A DNA stretch of 64,000 nucleotides from Ctenosaura bakeri (Eukaryota; Chordata; Lepidosauria; Squamata; Iguanidae). The notes under the pieces were generated by a model, which was not told the DNA's origin, made no database searches, and saw nothing but the letters and a program-made list of their open reading frames with translations. Below, in pieces: positions 1-10,151 of the stretch; position 1 is the first letter of the stretch, and every line of letters begins with the position of its first letter. The stretch covers positions 434,001 to 498,000 of the forward strand of contig CAOLHI010000420.1 of the NCBI GenBank assembly GCA_948474755.1, read 5' to 3'. The position numbers and the translations under genes were made by a program.

Positions 1-1060
1 ATAATGAGAATGAATGCAACTGCACTGTTTTTATTGTTAATGTCTCCCAGGTATTACTCATGTGGTAAAAGTAGTCAGATGTGAAGTTCTAGGCAAGGCA
101 GTGGGATTCTACCATAGATTCACTTCCTCAGGCTTGGATGAGGGTAATAATAATGATTTTTGTTGTTGTTGATGTCTGTGGAAACGGTGGAAAAAACCAC
201 TTCCTGTCAGTGCCAAGTGTGAAAGGCGCACCCAAGCCTCGCACTCAAGGCCTGCCCAGCCTGACACCTCTTTGTGTTCGGGTCTGAACAGCCAGGGAGA
301 TCTCTGCATCAAGCCAAGGCCAGGACAAATGCGTCTGCCTCAGTTCTCCCTCTCTGAGAACGCAGTCCCTTCCTCACTCTTGTCCCCCCTTGGCTTCTTC
401 CTTTCAGGACTCTCCCCCTTTACTACCTTCCCTAAATCTGTCCTTCTCCCAGATGTAAGGATCAGCAGTGATTTATATTTTGCAAGACTGTGGTACTGTT
501 GGCACTAAGGTCAAGATGATATTATTGGTAGCGTGTATATTCCAGAATTCAGAATGAGACTCTGGGAGACTATTATCAGGAACACAGAACTTCAAACATT
601 TATTGAACACACCGTTGCTTTAAATGTGTTTTGTATCTCAGTGTTTATAAACAGCACACCATTCTTCTCTCTCTCTCTCTCTCTCGATTCATTCACTATC
701 TTTCGTACACCCAATTTCTCAGTTCTCTCTCTCACAGAGCTCTTGAAATCTCCGACCTCCCCCAAACACACCACAAATCACACTCCTCTTCAAACACACA
801 CCAGACAGTTAAAATCCATTATTTTCCTCTTTCCACCAGCCCCTCCCCTGGGCTATCCAAGGTTCCATTTCACCAGCCAATCCGCTTAAACACTCTCAGT
901 TGCCAAGGAGGCTCTGTTGTCAAGACCCCCTCCCATCAGGTTCGTCACAATGTCCCACCTTTTTCCCAACAGATAAAAGAAACAGCTAACATTTTGTTTA
1001 GTTGGGATGAGGATGTAAACCCTTGATTATTTCTTTCTTGTATGGGAGGATGAATATTTA
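1..1060. other. Intronic DNA, no gene seen
   Basis: Unique-looking intronic sequence with a pyrimidine-rich CT microsatellite near 664-686 and a C/T-rich stretch around 740-860. The overlapping short ORFs at 272-1026 have no recognisable domain. Confidence 0.6.
664..686. repeat. (CT)n microsatellite
   Basis: About ten uninterrupted CT dinucleotides inside a pyrimidine-rich region. Confidence 0.9.
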
Positions 1061-1145
1061 TAGTTGTTTTCTACTCATGATGGAAGAAAACAATATTCCT
1101 CCATAGCATTTTCCCTGCATTCAAAGGTCTCAGATATTCTGGAAG

Positions 1146-1340
1146 AATTATTCTGCAGAGAAAAAAATGTTTTTGTTTTTGGTACAAACAGCCTGTCCTT
1201 TTGCACAGAAGGAAAACAGGTTTCCTCTGAAGGAAACAGTGTTTTCTGTATGGGAAGGATATTTTCTGCGCAGAAAACAGGGTCTGTGTGTCTGTTTTGT
1301 TTTTTTACCAAAAACGTGTGTTTTTCTCCACAGAATAATT
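1146..1340. mobile_element. Foldback (palindromic) element, unclassified
   Basis: The arm at 1146-1184 (AATTATTCTGCAGAG..., ending TTTTTGGTA) is the inverted counterpart of 1306-1340 (TACCAAAAACG..., ending CAGAATAATT). An inner arm pair around TTTTCTGCGCAGAAAAC continues the palindrome towards the middle. The symmetry gives similar peptide-like ORFs on both strands (1064-1363 and 1075-1359), so neither is taken as coding. A related half-copy lies at about 36970-37075. It is probably a non-autonomous DNA element; the target-site duplication was not resolved. Confidence 0.6.
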
Positions 1341-1399
1341 CCTGCATGCTTTGGGACATCTGAATACTAGGAGAGAGTTTTGCAAAATTCTCGCCAGTC

Positions 1400-3440
1400 T
1401 ATTCTTCTTTTTGTTTTCAAGCTGAGAACAAATAATTATGAATTTTCTTTCCATCTCTAGTGTCAGTCTTCCTATTTGGCCTGGGAGGTAACTATACCTT
1501 GAAGGTCAGCTTTGCCTGCCAAATGGGCAATCCCTGACATCTCCAGTTAAAAATGGATTGAACAATCCATCTATCAGGCTAGATAATATTGGGATAGGTA
1601 AATAAAGTTTGCTCAATTAGCAAATTCCTGTGTTACCTAAGTCTGTAAAAATAAGGCTTCTCCTTGACTAAAGACCACAGGATTTCAGTCTCTGCATCTC
1701 TGGTCAAGAGGTGATGACAAATAAATTCATTGCATGAGCTGAACTGTGTGACTGCTCAGATAATCAATGAGTCATTATTGGCAAGCGGACACACTTTTTA
1801 AAAGGCAAGCAGTAAGGTAAGTGACACCCCTTTCCAGGAACAAAGGTGGTGATGAAGTTGTACAGAGGTGGGGTTCAAAGAAGAGATTCGTGGTTCGTGG
1901 TCTTCCTGCTGGGCAGCCATAGAACTTCAGAAGGAGTCATTTCCATGGTCACCTCAGCAGCAGGTCCAAGCAGACTGCTTTCCAAGCCAGACTGTTCGAA
2001 TCCATTGGTTTTAGGTAGACCAGGACTTGGGAGTTAGTGCTGCTATGTAGATCATTGGATTCTGTTTCTCACCCACCCCATATTCCTCTTGGCCACTGAT
2101 GAAGTGTCATCAGAGTAATAGCTCATTAACATTTAGACTATGCTTTCCAAGTTCCCCATTTCTGACTTAGATAGTTGCTGGTTCAGCTTCTGCTGCAGGC
2201 TAGCTCTATGAATCTCTGCCTTTTTCTAAACCAGTCCAGACACGTAATACTGGCTTCCTACTTCGCAGTATATTGACTGGTTTCTTAACCCTTGCATTCT
2301 GTAATAGGCTAGGGTATGCCTTGACACAGCTGTACCAAGACTCTATAAAAGATTTCTCCCAATTTCCTTGGTGACTGCTGTCAAGGAGTTCAGATACAGC
2401 AGTTTGCCAGGATGCCTAAGTCTGAATTATAGCCATCAGTTGCCCTGAAATCATCATGTCTCTGAACTCCCTGTGTTTGATATGCAATACAGAATTCCAA
2501 GAAGTAAGTCAGGAAATTTGAACTGTTGATCCAGGCCCAAACTTGGAAATGAGCTTAATAGCACAGCAGTGGGGCTTGCTTTTGAGTAAGCACGCACAAG
2601 ATCACATTGTTTCACTCTTATCCTTGCTGTTTCCACTACATTTATTCTACTTGCTTTCCTGGGCTGATTACTTTGTTTTAATTGTGGTGTTTAATCATCA
2701 AGGCAAGGAAAGGCTTCAGCAAAACCATACATTTTTTTTTTTAATCCACAACAACAATGACAAAAACCCAAGAACTTTACGCCAGCAATTATGGGTTGGC
2801 TATTGCTTGTATTTTATGTAACAGATCTCACTCGCAGATTACATGAAGACACAAATATTACAGGCCTTTTCTGTTCTAAGTATGAAGGATAGGTATAATT
2901 AGATGAGAGCAACTAATGGAAAGTTAATGCATAAGGCCCCAGGCTAGAAATACCACAAAGTTCATGAAGGTGACCTCAACACAAGCTCTGAAAGCATGCT
3001 TTGCAAAGCTGGAAAAGCTTGTGCTGAGGAGAGCAAGAATAATGACTGTATGCCAATGAATTTATCCTCTACTGCAGGAAGTGTTAATTATTGTTAAGGT
3101 CTCTGCTTGTCCCTGAAGAATGCTCTTCCTGATAAAAGGTAGTTGCTCTCTCTGTATGTATCTGGATCTTTGTCTGTACCAAGGGTGTCTTGCTCTGTCT
3201 TTTATTTGTTATGTAACTTTTGGAAAGGCACTCCCTGGTAATGTATGGTTGGAAAACATGTGATGGTTATGTTATGATGTTAGTATTTTCCCAAACCTGT
3301 CCCTTCTCTGTTTTTTGCATTGCCATTTCAGTAGAGGAAGGGGAATGCTAATGTAATGATTTGGTATTACATCGTAACTGTGTTTTGCTGAGGGGAGGGG
3401 GGAATTGTGCATTGATACAGAGGACAAAGCTCCCCACAAG
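1400..3440. other. Intronic DNA, nothing recognised
   Basis: AT-rich sequence with no exon-like ORF, no clear repeat family and only short homopolymers. ORFs up to 92 codons look random. Confidence 0.5.
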
Positions 3441-3446
3441 AAGATC

Positions 3447-3520
3447 GTAAGAGGGTGGCAGAATTGTTCAGTGACAAGCCCTTGCTTTGTATGTAGGAAG
3501 TCCCAGGTTCAAGCTATGTA
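3447..3520 (+). mobile_element. tRNA-derived SINE head fragment
   Basis: Contains CTTTGTATGTAGGAAGTCCC followed by AGGTTCAA, which resembles the GGTTCAA B-box region of a tRNA-derived SINE of the TGTAGCTTAG...TTTGCATGCAG type. It is too degenerate and truncated for a tRNA gene. Confidence 0.45.
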
Positions 3521-3539
3521 GGATGAGAAGGATCCCCAT

Positions 3540-4400
3540 CATAACCCAGGAGTGACAAACACACAGTCCATAGGTTGCGTATACCCCCCAGCCATAGCAA
3601 AGGCTCCGCAAGAGTAACCTATCCCACCACTATCTCCGAACCTACCATATTAGTATATGTCTTTCATCTTCTTGTTTCTAATAAAATAGTGCTCCCGGGA
3701 TGTCTCCCAAAAACATTGCCTTCGCTCAAATCAAGGCATGTACACCTGGTTTCTAAAGCCAAAAGTGTTTTCAAGATCATACAACTTGTTTTCCAGAAGA
3801 AAATGTGATGAATTCTTGTCATCACAGTGCCAAATTTGACATGATCGAATGTAGTTCACAATGTACTCTCAATAATCAAATTTTGGCCCCAGACCATCAG
3901 AAGTTTTCCACTTTTAATGTAAACTGAGCAAGATGGATCAAAGGTCTTGATACGAGAGGGGACCTGGTATAAAAGTTCCTAACTATCTACTTAGGGCCCA
4001 CTGGACGTGGAGAACCACTTTAGTAATTTTTCAGGAATTCACACATCCCATTGGCCTTGGCACTTTTTAAATTTGACATGGCAGCCCTTTTGCTATCCTT
4101 ACTGTTTGCCTTCCTCTAAGGTAGGATGGTAGGAAGTAGGGGATGATACAAGCTGTGTCAGCATTCCTCATGCTTCTAGTTACCCAAGTCCCAGTAAGCT
4201 CTCCTCCCACCAAGATTTCTGTATGGAAAACTATACAGGAGGACAGAGACCAAAGCTGGCTGAATAATTATCTTGAACTTGCAGTGCTCAGGTCACATTT
4301 TCCTCATTTTACTTCTTTTCATGCATTTTCAGGAGCTTAGGAATCCAGAGACTCATGGCCTTGCAAAATGGTGATGGCATATCCAGCAGAGGAAACTTTA
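3540..4400. other. Intronic DNA, nothing recognised
   Basis: AT-rich unique-looking sequence between the SINE head fragment and the Tigger-like MITE. The ORFs at 3575-3808 and 4143-4340 show no domain. Confidence 0.5.
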
Positions 4401-4406
4401 AAAGTA

Positions 4407-4626
4407 CAGTGGACCCTCCTCACCTGCAATCTCCACATCTGCAACTTTAAGCTAATGTGGAGCATTGCATCCTATATGTAAAATGGTGGTGACATGAACA
4501 TGGACACACTGAAGCACCCACACTCATGTGATCATCATTTAATATAATGGGAAGTGAGTGTTTGCGTTCTTCAGCATTTGTGTGACGTCCTGGAGTGGAA
4601 CCCCCACAGATACAGAGGGCCCACTG
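4407..4626. mobile_element. Tigger/pogo-like MITE with TA target sites
   Basis: The element begins CAGTGGACCCTCC and ends GAGGGCCCACTG and is flanked on both sides by TA (4405-4406 and 4627-4628). This is the expected structure of Tc1/mariner-pogo superfamily elements. At 220 bp with no transposase ORF it is non-autonomous. Relatives are at 47412-47950 and, as one end only, at 36270-36340. Confidence 0.75.
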
Positions 4627-4927
4627 TACTTCTTCCTGTGTGTGTTCAAATCATTTTCTGACTTATAATGACCCTAAGGTGAATCTGTCACAGGGTTTTC
4701 TTCGCAAGATTTGTTCAAGTGGGTTTGCCTTTGCCTTCTTCTGAGGCTGAGAGGGTGTAAGTTGCCCAGGGGTACCCAATGGGTTTCCATAGTCAAGCAT
4801 GGATTTGAACCCTAGTCTTAAGAGCCATAGTCCAGTGCTGAAGAAAACCCTGTGACAGATTCACCTTAGGGTCATTATAAGTCAGAAAATGATTTGAACA
4901 CACACAGGAAGAAGTACAGTGGGCCCT
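4616..4927. repeat. Perfect 88-bp inverted repeat with 136-bp loop
   Basis: Positions 4616-4703 and 4840-4927 are exact reverse complements along all 88 bases by my reading. Matching stops at both ends (4615/4928 and 4704/4839 do not pair). The left arm covers the end of the Tigger-like MITE, its TA, and the tail of the SINE. The right arm sits inside the SINE head. This is best read as a templated inverted insertion. Confidence 0.9.
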
Positions 4928-4963
4928 GTACTGTGCTCAAACCAGTACATTATGCTGGCTCCC
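4637..4963 (-). mobile_element. tRNA-derived SINE split by an inverted insertion
   Basis: Reverse-orientation copy of the abundant SINE. It has TTCAAATCATTTTCTGACTT (tail side), then GGGTTTCCATAG, then GATTTGAACCCT (B-box side), and its head end CTCAAACCAGTACATTATGC lies at 4937-4956. Body and head are separated at about 4840-4927 by an inverted copy of 4616-4703. Without that segment the SINE would be continuous. Confidence 0.85.
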
Positions 4964-5380
4964 AAGTAGTTTTGGAAAGTTCAAAAATTATTTTCATGTT
5001 CCTGTTGCTATCAGCAACTTGTCACCGTTATTGTATTTATTGTAGGAGGAAGCAGTTTCCACTGCAACCAGTTCTCAACTTAACTCTTGAAAATCTGTAT
5101 CTCTGGAATGTAAATTGTCCAAGTATATTCAGACAAGCAAAATGACCAACCATCATAGACAGCATGGGTGGGACAGAATGCCAAGAAGATGATTTGCAAT
5201 TCAAGCAGCTAATTCAAACATTCTGCAGATTTTAAAACCCTGCGTGACCATTCTTTTGCAACCTACCAGCAGCTACTGGAAATTCTGAGTAGGGATATGA
5301 AAAAGAATGCAGCTTTTGTTTTGTTGCAGTCCTCACAATCTCACTGGACTTCCCCCCCCCCATCAAAGTTTGGTATTGAG

Positions 5381-5551
5381 TTTGTTGTTGTGTGCCTTCA
5401 AGCCATTTCCGTCTTCTGGTGACACTAAGTTGAACCTATCATGGTTTTCTGAGGGCTGAGAGTGTGTGATGTGCCCAAGCTCAACCAGTGGGTTTCCATG
5501 GCTCCAGGGTCATAGTCCAACACTAAAACCACTACATTACGCTGGATCTCT
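5381..5551 (-). mobile_element. tRNA-derived SINE
   Basis: Reverse orientation: GTTGTTGTGTGCCTTCAAG tail, CTATCATGGTTTTCTG, GTGGGTTTCCATGGC, GTCATAGTCCAACACT and a CCACTACATTACGCTGG head. The middle is internally shortened compared with longer copies such as 44357-44587. Confidence 0.85.
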
Positions 5552-6118
5552 TAGTGCTGAATATTCAACAGTGAGACATATTTCCCCCTGCTGAAATGGA
5601 AATATTTTGATAATGTAATTTTCCTAATCTGCACATTTTAACACATTATTCTCAAAGTACGTATTTCCTCCATTGTGCTTGTGAACATTTTTCAATTTCA
5701 TGCATTTTTGGTATTTGTATGTTATTTAGTTGCATATAATTTTAAAAGAGAGGGAAAACTCTGGTGCTTATATTTTCCTCCTGATAATGGGAAACCAAGA
5801 AATATGTATGGGCATTTGATAAAACTTTCAGAGGCATTGAAATGGATAATTTTTAAAAAAATTTCACTGGATGCAAATTTCTTGTTCATCTCTAAAGCTG
5901 AGTGTTTGGAAAAAGTAACCTTTCTGTAGCAATGCTGGAGGCAGCCTAGCTGAAGAGCAGAACAAATAAACATCTTCCTGACAGCATCAGTATGTCTTGG
6001 GAGCATATAATCAATAGCCCTAGGGAATTATAGTCCTTTTCCAATATTGAATTAGAAAGAATATATACCTCTCCCTCTTCTCTTTCTTTGTCTCTCTATG
6101 TCTCTCTGTCTGTGCACA

Positions 6119-6122
6119 CGTG

Positions 6123-6157
<35 letters not shown>

Positions 6158-6176
6158 GGATGGATATATATATATC
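6119..6176. repeat. Compound (CA)n/(TA)n microsatellite
   Basis: A run of CA dinucleotides followed by TATATATA, GGATGGA and a second TATATATA, preceded by a TCTCTG-rich stretch. It lies 130 bp upstream of the first exon's acceptor. Confidence 0.9.
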
Positions 6177-6309
6177 CTTCCTAGTTTCATATGGGAAAAG
6201 GAATAGATATGGACCAACTTTTTGTGTAAACAGGCCTCATTAACTCTTGTCTGGTATAGACTTTGAACTTCTGTTCATTTTAACCAAGACACTTCTTTTT
6301 TGCTTACAG

Positions 6310-6508
6310 GGGTTTTATATCTTCAGTATGGAGACGAAACCAAACAGCTAAGGATGCCCAATGAGATCACAAGCACAGACACTATCCGTGCCCTCTTTGT
6401 AAGTGCCTTTCCACAGCAGCTGACAATGAAAATGCTGGAATCCCCCAGTGTGGCGATATATATCAAGGATGAGAGCAGAAACATTTATTATGAATTAAGT
6501 GATATAAG
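6310..6508 (+). CDS. KIAA1217: Internal coding exon, KIAA1217/SRCIN1 family (N-terminal AIP3-like region)
   Basis: Internal exon of an adaptor of the sickle tail (KIAA1217) / p140Cap (SRCIN1) family. These are large scaffold proteins linked to the cytoskeleton and Src signalling; KIAA1217 is tied to notochord and intervertebral disc development. The 199-bp exon follows a pyrimidine-rich tract ending in CAG at 6307-6309 and ends before the donor GTAGGT at 6509. It enters after the first base of a Gly codon, reads 65 full codons and leaves two bases (AG) of an Arg codon. The peptide starts VLYLQYGDETKQLRMPNEIT, contains TIRALFVSAFPQQLTMKMLE and IYIKDESRNIYYELSDI, and has no stop. It is almost identical to the vertebrate family as I remember it. 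The upstream exon supplying the first Gly base is outside the window. SRCIN1 cannot be excluded from these residues; the long introns favour KIAA1217. Confidence 0.93.
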
Positions 6509-6592
6509 GTAGGTAAAAATACATGCCTTTGATTGGCTTTGCTCAATGCACTTAGACTATAGCAAATACAGATAAGGGGAAGGACCTCTTTC

Positions 6593-6770
6593 TATGAGCC
6601 TGGAGACCAGGGTTCAATTTTCCACTTAGCTATGGAAACTTACTGGGTGATGGGTGACTTTGGGTGTATCACACACTCTCAACCGCAGAAAACCCAGTGA
6701 CAAGTTCACCTTAGTTAGACAAGTTCGCCATAAGTCTGATACAACTTAAATGCATACAACAACATCAACA
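6593..6770 (+). mobile_element. tRNA-derived SINE (5' truncated)
   Basis: Forward orientation: CTGGAGACCAGGGTTCAA, ACTGGGTGA, CACACACTCTCAACC, GCCATAAGTCTGATACAACT and a CAACAACATCAACA tail. It lies only 85 bp downstream of the exon donor. Confidence 0.8.
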
Positions 6771-6774
6771 AGAG

Positions 6775-7020
6775 GCTAGAGCATTAATCAAAGATTTCAA
6801 ATTACAAGAGAACAAATTCCACCTAAACATTAGGAAGAATTTTTTTTTACTGTAAGAGCAGTTTGACAGAGAAATATACTTCCTCAAAGAATTGTGGATT
6901 CTCCTTCTTTTGGAGGTTGGATGGGCATTTTTCAAGAGTGCTTTAGTTGTCTAGTCCTGCATCACAGAGTGTTGGTCTAGATGGTCGGTGTGCCTTCCAT
7001 CTCAAGGATTCTTTGATTTT
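6775..7020 (+). mobile_element. CR1 LINE 3' end
   Basis: Contains the CR1 3' UTR hallmarks: GGTTGGATGGGCATTTTTCA, GTGCTTTAGTTGTCTAGTCC, TGTTGGTCTAGATGGTCGG and a terminal GATTCTTTGATTTTA (CR1 usually ends in ATTCTATG-type repeats). It is 5' truncated and non-coding. Confidence 0.85.
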
Positions 7021-7306
7021 AGGCCAAGGAGAGTCCTTTTTTCAACAATAGGAAGTGACCAGAAGTCACTTCCAGTTCATTTCCCATTTTGTTTTTTAAG
7101 TAACTTCTGGGCCTAAAATGCCTCAGAGGGGGCCAAAATAACCCCCAAACATCCTAGAGGACATTTGGGAGCAAAACACTTTTTGATATGTTTTGAAAAA
7201 TATTTTAACACTCTCCTGGGGGAGGGGTCTGGATACCACTGAAAATGGCCCTGGGGGAGTATATGTGCCCTCGGAGGTTGAAGCCTTGCCCACCTCTTTT
7301 TAAAAT
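7021..7306. mobile_element. Unclassified interspersed element, hAT-like end
   Basis: Shares ordered blocks with 32126-32572: AGAAGTCACTTCC, GGGCCTAAA, a CTAGAGGA(C/T) block, AAAATGGCCCTGG, and a terminal TTGCCCACCTCT. The end resembles hAT-type TIRs reading (C)AG..GTGGGCAA on the other strand. No ORF. Family assignment is tentative. Confidence 0.45.
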
Positions 7307-7309
7307 TAT

Positions 7310-8080
7310 ATGACGAACAGAAGTATGAGCATCTATCTTTATATCAGAATTTTGTCATATGAGGCTCGTACATTTCCAAATGTGATAGTAGGATCTCAGC
7401 AGATAGTTGTGATTAGTTCGAGTTACAAAAGAAGCTTCCTTGTTTGAAGATGGTGATGACAACAATGATAGCAATAACTCCCTGGAACTCCCTGGAGAGG
7501 GAGAGACTAGGCTGTTTTCCTCCTTGCTGCCTTTCTGCAGGCCAACAAAAGTTTTTTTTTAAAATATTGTCAGGTCTTTGGCAGTTGTCTTCACTTGTTG
7601 CAGAAATGGCTTTTTAACCAGATGGATGCTGACTTTTCTTCTGTTGGTGTGGTTTTAAAATCAAATTTCAAAAAATGCAATTAAAATATGAAATGAATAC
7701 AAAGATAACTATCTACTTGGACTCTGTTATCATATTTGAAAACTGAAATTTAAAAAAAATTCAATTAAAACATAAAATGAATCCAAGCATAACATATTTA
7801 ATTTAATTGTAAACTGCCTTCGTTCCTGTTTCTGGGAGAGAAAAGTAGGATAGAAATCAAATAAATGAACAAGTGAATGAATTACAATGCTTGTCGGGTG
7901 CCTGACTCTGTTCTAGGGAAAACAGAACAGGTTTGCGTACATTCTTAAAATTATCTTTGATCTGTTCTGTTAGGATTTTTTTAAAAATAGTACGCTCTTC
8001 TTCTTTTCTAGGGAATGGTATTAAAGGGGAAATAAATCAATAAAGTGTAACAACAAAAACAACACTTTTAAGGCAGGAAG
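7310..8080. other. Intronic AT-rich DNA, nothing recognised
   Basis: Poly(A/T)-rich intronic sequence with two similar AAATTCAATTAAAA...AAATGAAT segments around 7665-7700 and 7745-7785, possibly a small degenerate duplication. Confidence 0.5.
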
Positions 8081-8091
8081 TCAGGTGTTTC

Positions 8092-8170
8092 AGAGTATTG
8101 GTTTTGGAGAGCAGAAGTCTGATGTTCAAATCCTTACTCAGCAGTGAAGTTCAATTAGTAGTTTTGGTCA
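8092..8170 (+). mobile_element. Degenerate tRNA-derived SINE head
   Basis: GTATTGGTTTTGGAGAGC, AAGTCTGATGTTCAAATCC and TTACTCAGCAGTGAA follow the order of the forward SINE head (TTGGACTA, CTGG, GGTTCAAATCC, CTCAGCCATGAAA). The tail is missing. Confidence 0.45.
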
Positions 8171-8900
8171 AATATTTCAACTTAGTCAGCTTCTTGGAAT
8201 CATAAAGGTAAACAAGAATGATAAAATTCCTTCTAGATTTTTTTTTGTTTAGTATACAGTTTAATTTTCATGTAATACTTAATCACATATTTTTGATTAA
8301 CTGGGACAGTGATATTATATCCCTTCAGACTTCTTGGTTTCCTAGAAGGCTGCAGCTCTTCATAATGAGGAATCCTTTTAGACAAGGATCAGAGCTTCCA
8401 TCAGCCAGCGTGGCAATGTCCCTATACTGGCTGGAGGATTCTGGGATTTGTTGGCTGGAATCCTCTTGGCATATAGCTGGTGTAGGGAGTGGTGGCAAGA
8501 AGAAAAAGTCAGTGGGCACAGCTGGTATGAAGGGAGTAAGGTACTGGGGAAATGGGGTGCTTGGAACCGGTAGATTTTGCGTAACAATACATTACGAAAT
8601 AAATGTTGATATTTCAAAAGGTCAAAGTGTGAATATAAAGATGTCAGGATATCCAAGTCTTCTCTAAATTTGTAGAAAGATATAGGGAGAAGGGAACCTA
8701 TCATGCATTTGCCTCAGGCCCAGTACTGGCTATCAGTGGCCATACTGATGTGCAACCATTGAAAACCTGCAACTGTCACTTCAGTGGCCATAGTTTCTGT
8801 ACATTGTTCCCCACAATACCCTTCCCAGGCTCTGCATAAAACCTTGAGTGTGCTGCATGCCAAGATTATGATTTATTTTTGTACTATAATGTCCCTTCCA

Positions 8901-9612
8901 TGTTATTATTGTGTGCCTTCAAGTCATTTACAACTTACAGCAAACCTATCATGGGATTTTCTGCACTTGAGAATGTATGACATGCCCAAGTGGGATTCTG
9001 TCATGCCCTGCTTCCAGAGCATGGACTCTGACTCAGAGTCTGAAGCAGAGAGTACACCAGAGACTGAAACAGAAGGCATGCCAGGGCCTTCCATACAGAG
9101 AGAGGTTACAGTCCTAGAAACAGAACAGGGGATGGTGCCAGCTCCAACAGAGAGTCCTGCCTCTTCAGATATAGAACACTTACCTAGACCCAGCTTTGTA
9201 CAGAACAGGCAGCAAAGAGAGACCCAGCATCACTCTTTCAGAATTTATAACCGGCAACAATCAATCAAGACACAGCTGTGCTAGGCTTTGGGCCTATTTA
9301 GCTGATGTCCTTCCCCTCCAGGAGTTGTCAGACCTGCTACCTTGCTGGATACCTTGACAAATGCTTGGATTGACCTTGGACACTCCCTTGTAGTGAAACC
9401 CTGCTGGACTTTGTTTATGTTGGACATTATTTATGACTCCTTGCTTACTGCCTGGAAGTAAGTAACAAGCTGAGAGATATTCAGTTTGTTTAGTTTGATT
9501 TATCAACTGTGCCAGGACTGACACAGGACAGATTCCATGGCCAAGCAGGGAATTGAACCCCAATCTCCTGGGTCATAGTCCAACAATCAAATCACTGCAC
9601 CACAATGGCTCT
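8901..9612 (-). mobile_element. tRNA-derived SINE interrupted by a solo LTR
   Basis: The tail half is at 8901-8998 (GTGTGCCTTCAAGTCATTTA, CTATCATGGGATTTTCTG, CATGCCCAAG, GGGATTC). The head half resumes at 9531 (GATTCCATGGCCAAG, GAATTGAACCCC, GGGTCATAGTCCAAC, CACTGCACCACAATGGCTCT). Removing 8999-9530 and one GATTC restores a continuous SINE. Confidence 0.88.
8999..9530 (+). mobile_element. Solo LTR (532 bp) with 5-bp target duplication
   Basis: Starts TGTCATGCC and ends GACACAGGACA (TG...CA). It is flanked by an exact 5-bp direct repeat GATTC at 8994-8998 and 9531-9535, inside a SINE. It contains an acidic, Ser/Glu/Thr/Pro-rich open stretch (from ATG at 9012 to 9284) in the presumed U3, a TATA-like TTTATAA near 9243, and TTGGACACTCCCTT shared with a second copy at 28306-28888. 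No internal retroelement genes are adjacent, so it is a solo LTR. The 5-bp duplication fits Ty3/Gypsy or some endogenous retroviruses; I cannot choose between them. Confidence 0.85.
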
Positions 9613-9629
9613 CATCCCTTCTATATTCT

Positions 9630-9949
9630 CCAGCATTTCAGAGATCAAAACTAGAATATGTGTGGTCAAGCAACATGAGAGTGTGGTCAGGATGGCAAAA
9701 GTTATTAATGAGGAAGGACTTAAAAGCTAGAAGAGGCTACAGCAGTTTGCTTTTGCCTGAGTCTACTGAGGAGGGCAAGATTCTGACTCCTCCTCTCCTC
9801 TCCCCTGCTGTGTTAATATAGTGGAAACTACTTTTGCACTTTGAACTCAATTTGCAGCAATTGAAGTCAGCTGAGGACAAAGGAGGAAAGTGGGAGGAGA
9901 AGAGAGAAAATGACACATTTTAAAAGAAGCTGAAAAGTGGGACAAGAGA
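9630..9949 (+). mobile_element. Unclassified interspersed repeat (copy 1)
   Basis: Shares an ordered set of blocks with 61335-61640: GCAAAAGTTA(T/C)TAATG, GAGGCTRCAGCAGTTTGCTT, GGGCAAGATT, TTTGAAC and AAGT(C/G)AGCTGAGG. It seems to continue after the MITE at 9950-10151 (GGACTGTCCCTGCCAAATTG compared with AAGACTGTTTTTGGCAAA), so the MITE landed inside it. No coding signal. Confidence 0.6.
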
Positions 9950-10151
9950 GGCCATTTCTGCACTAGACTGTTATAGTGCTATTATTACACTTTCAACATC
10001 CTATGGAATCCTGGGTTTTGCTGTTTAGGGAGGGGCATTTAGAATTCTCAGCCAGAGTGTTCTTTGACCTCAGTCAACTACAAACCCCAGAATTCCTCAG
10101 GATGCTGAAAGTAGAATAATAGCACTATAACAGTGTAGTGCAGAAATGGCC
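9950..10151. mobile_element. Palindromic MITE, PIF/Harbinger-like (copy 1)
   Basis: Ends GGCCATTTCTGCACTAG / CTAGTGCAGAAATGGCC type (here GTAGTGCAGAAATGGCC), with inner blocks CTATTATTACACTTTCAACA and CATCCTATGGAATCC repeated inverted. It is flanked by AGA on both sides (9947-9949 and 10152-10154). Member of a family also seen at 10536, 14265, 29835, 36681, 47178 and 61115. Confidence 0.8.

Larger units (their letters stand above)
1..6309 (+). other. Upstream intron of the KIAA1217-like gene (partial)
   Basis: This is inferred from the splice acceptor at 6309 and the phase-1 entry of the first exon, which requires an upstream coding exon. No exon, promoter or first exon is recognisable here. 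The interval holds a foldback element, a Tigger-like MITE, two SINEs and short microsatellites. Confidence 0.75.

Noticed and set aside
8784..9284. 166-codon ORF as a cellular gene
   Set aside because: The first half is SINE sequence and the second half is the LTR U3; it crosses the insertion junction at 8999.
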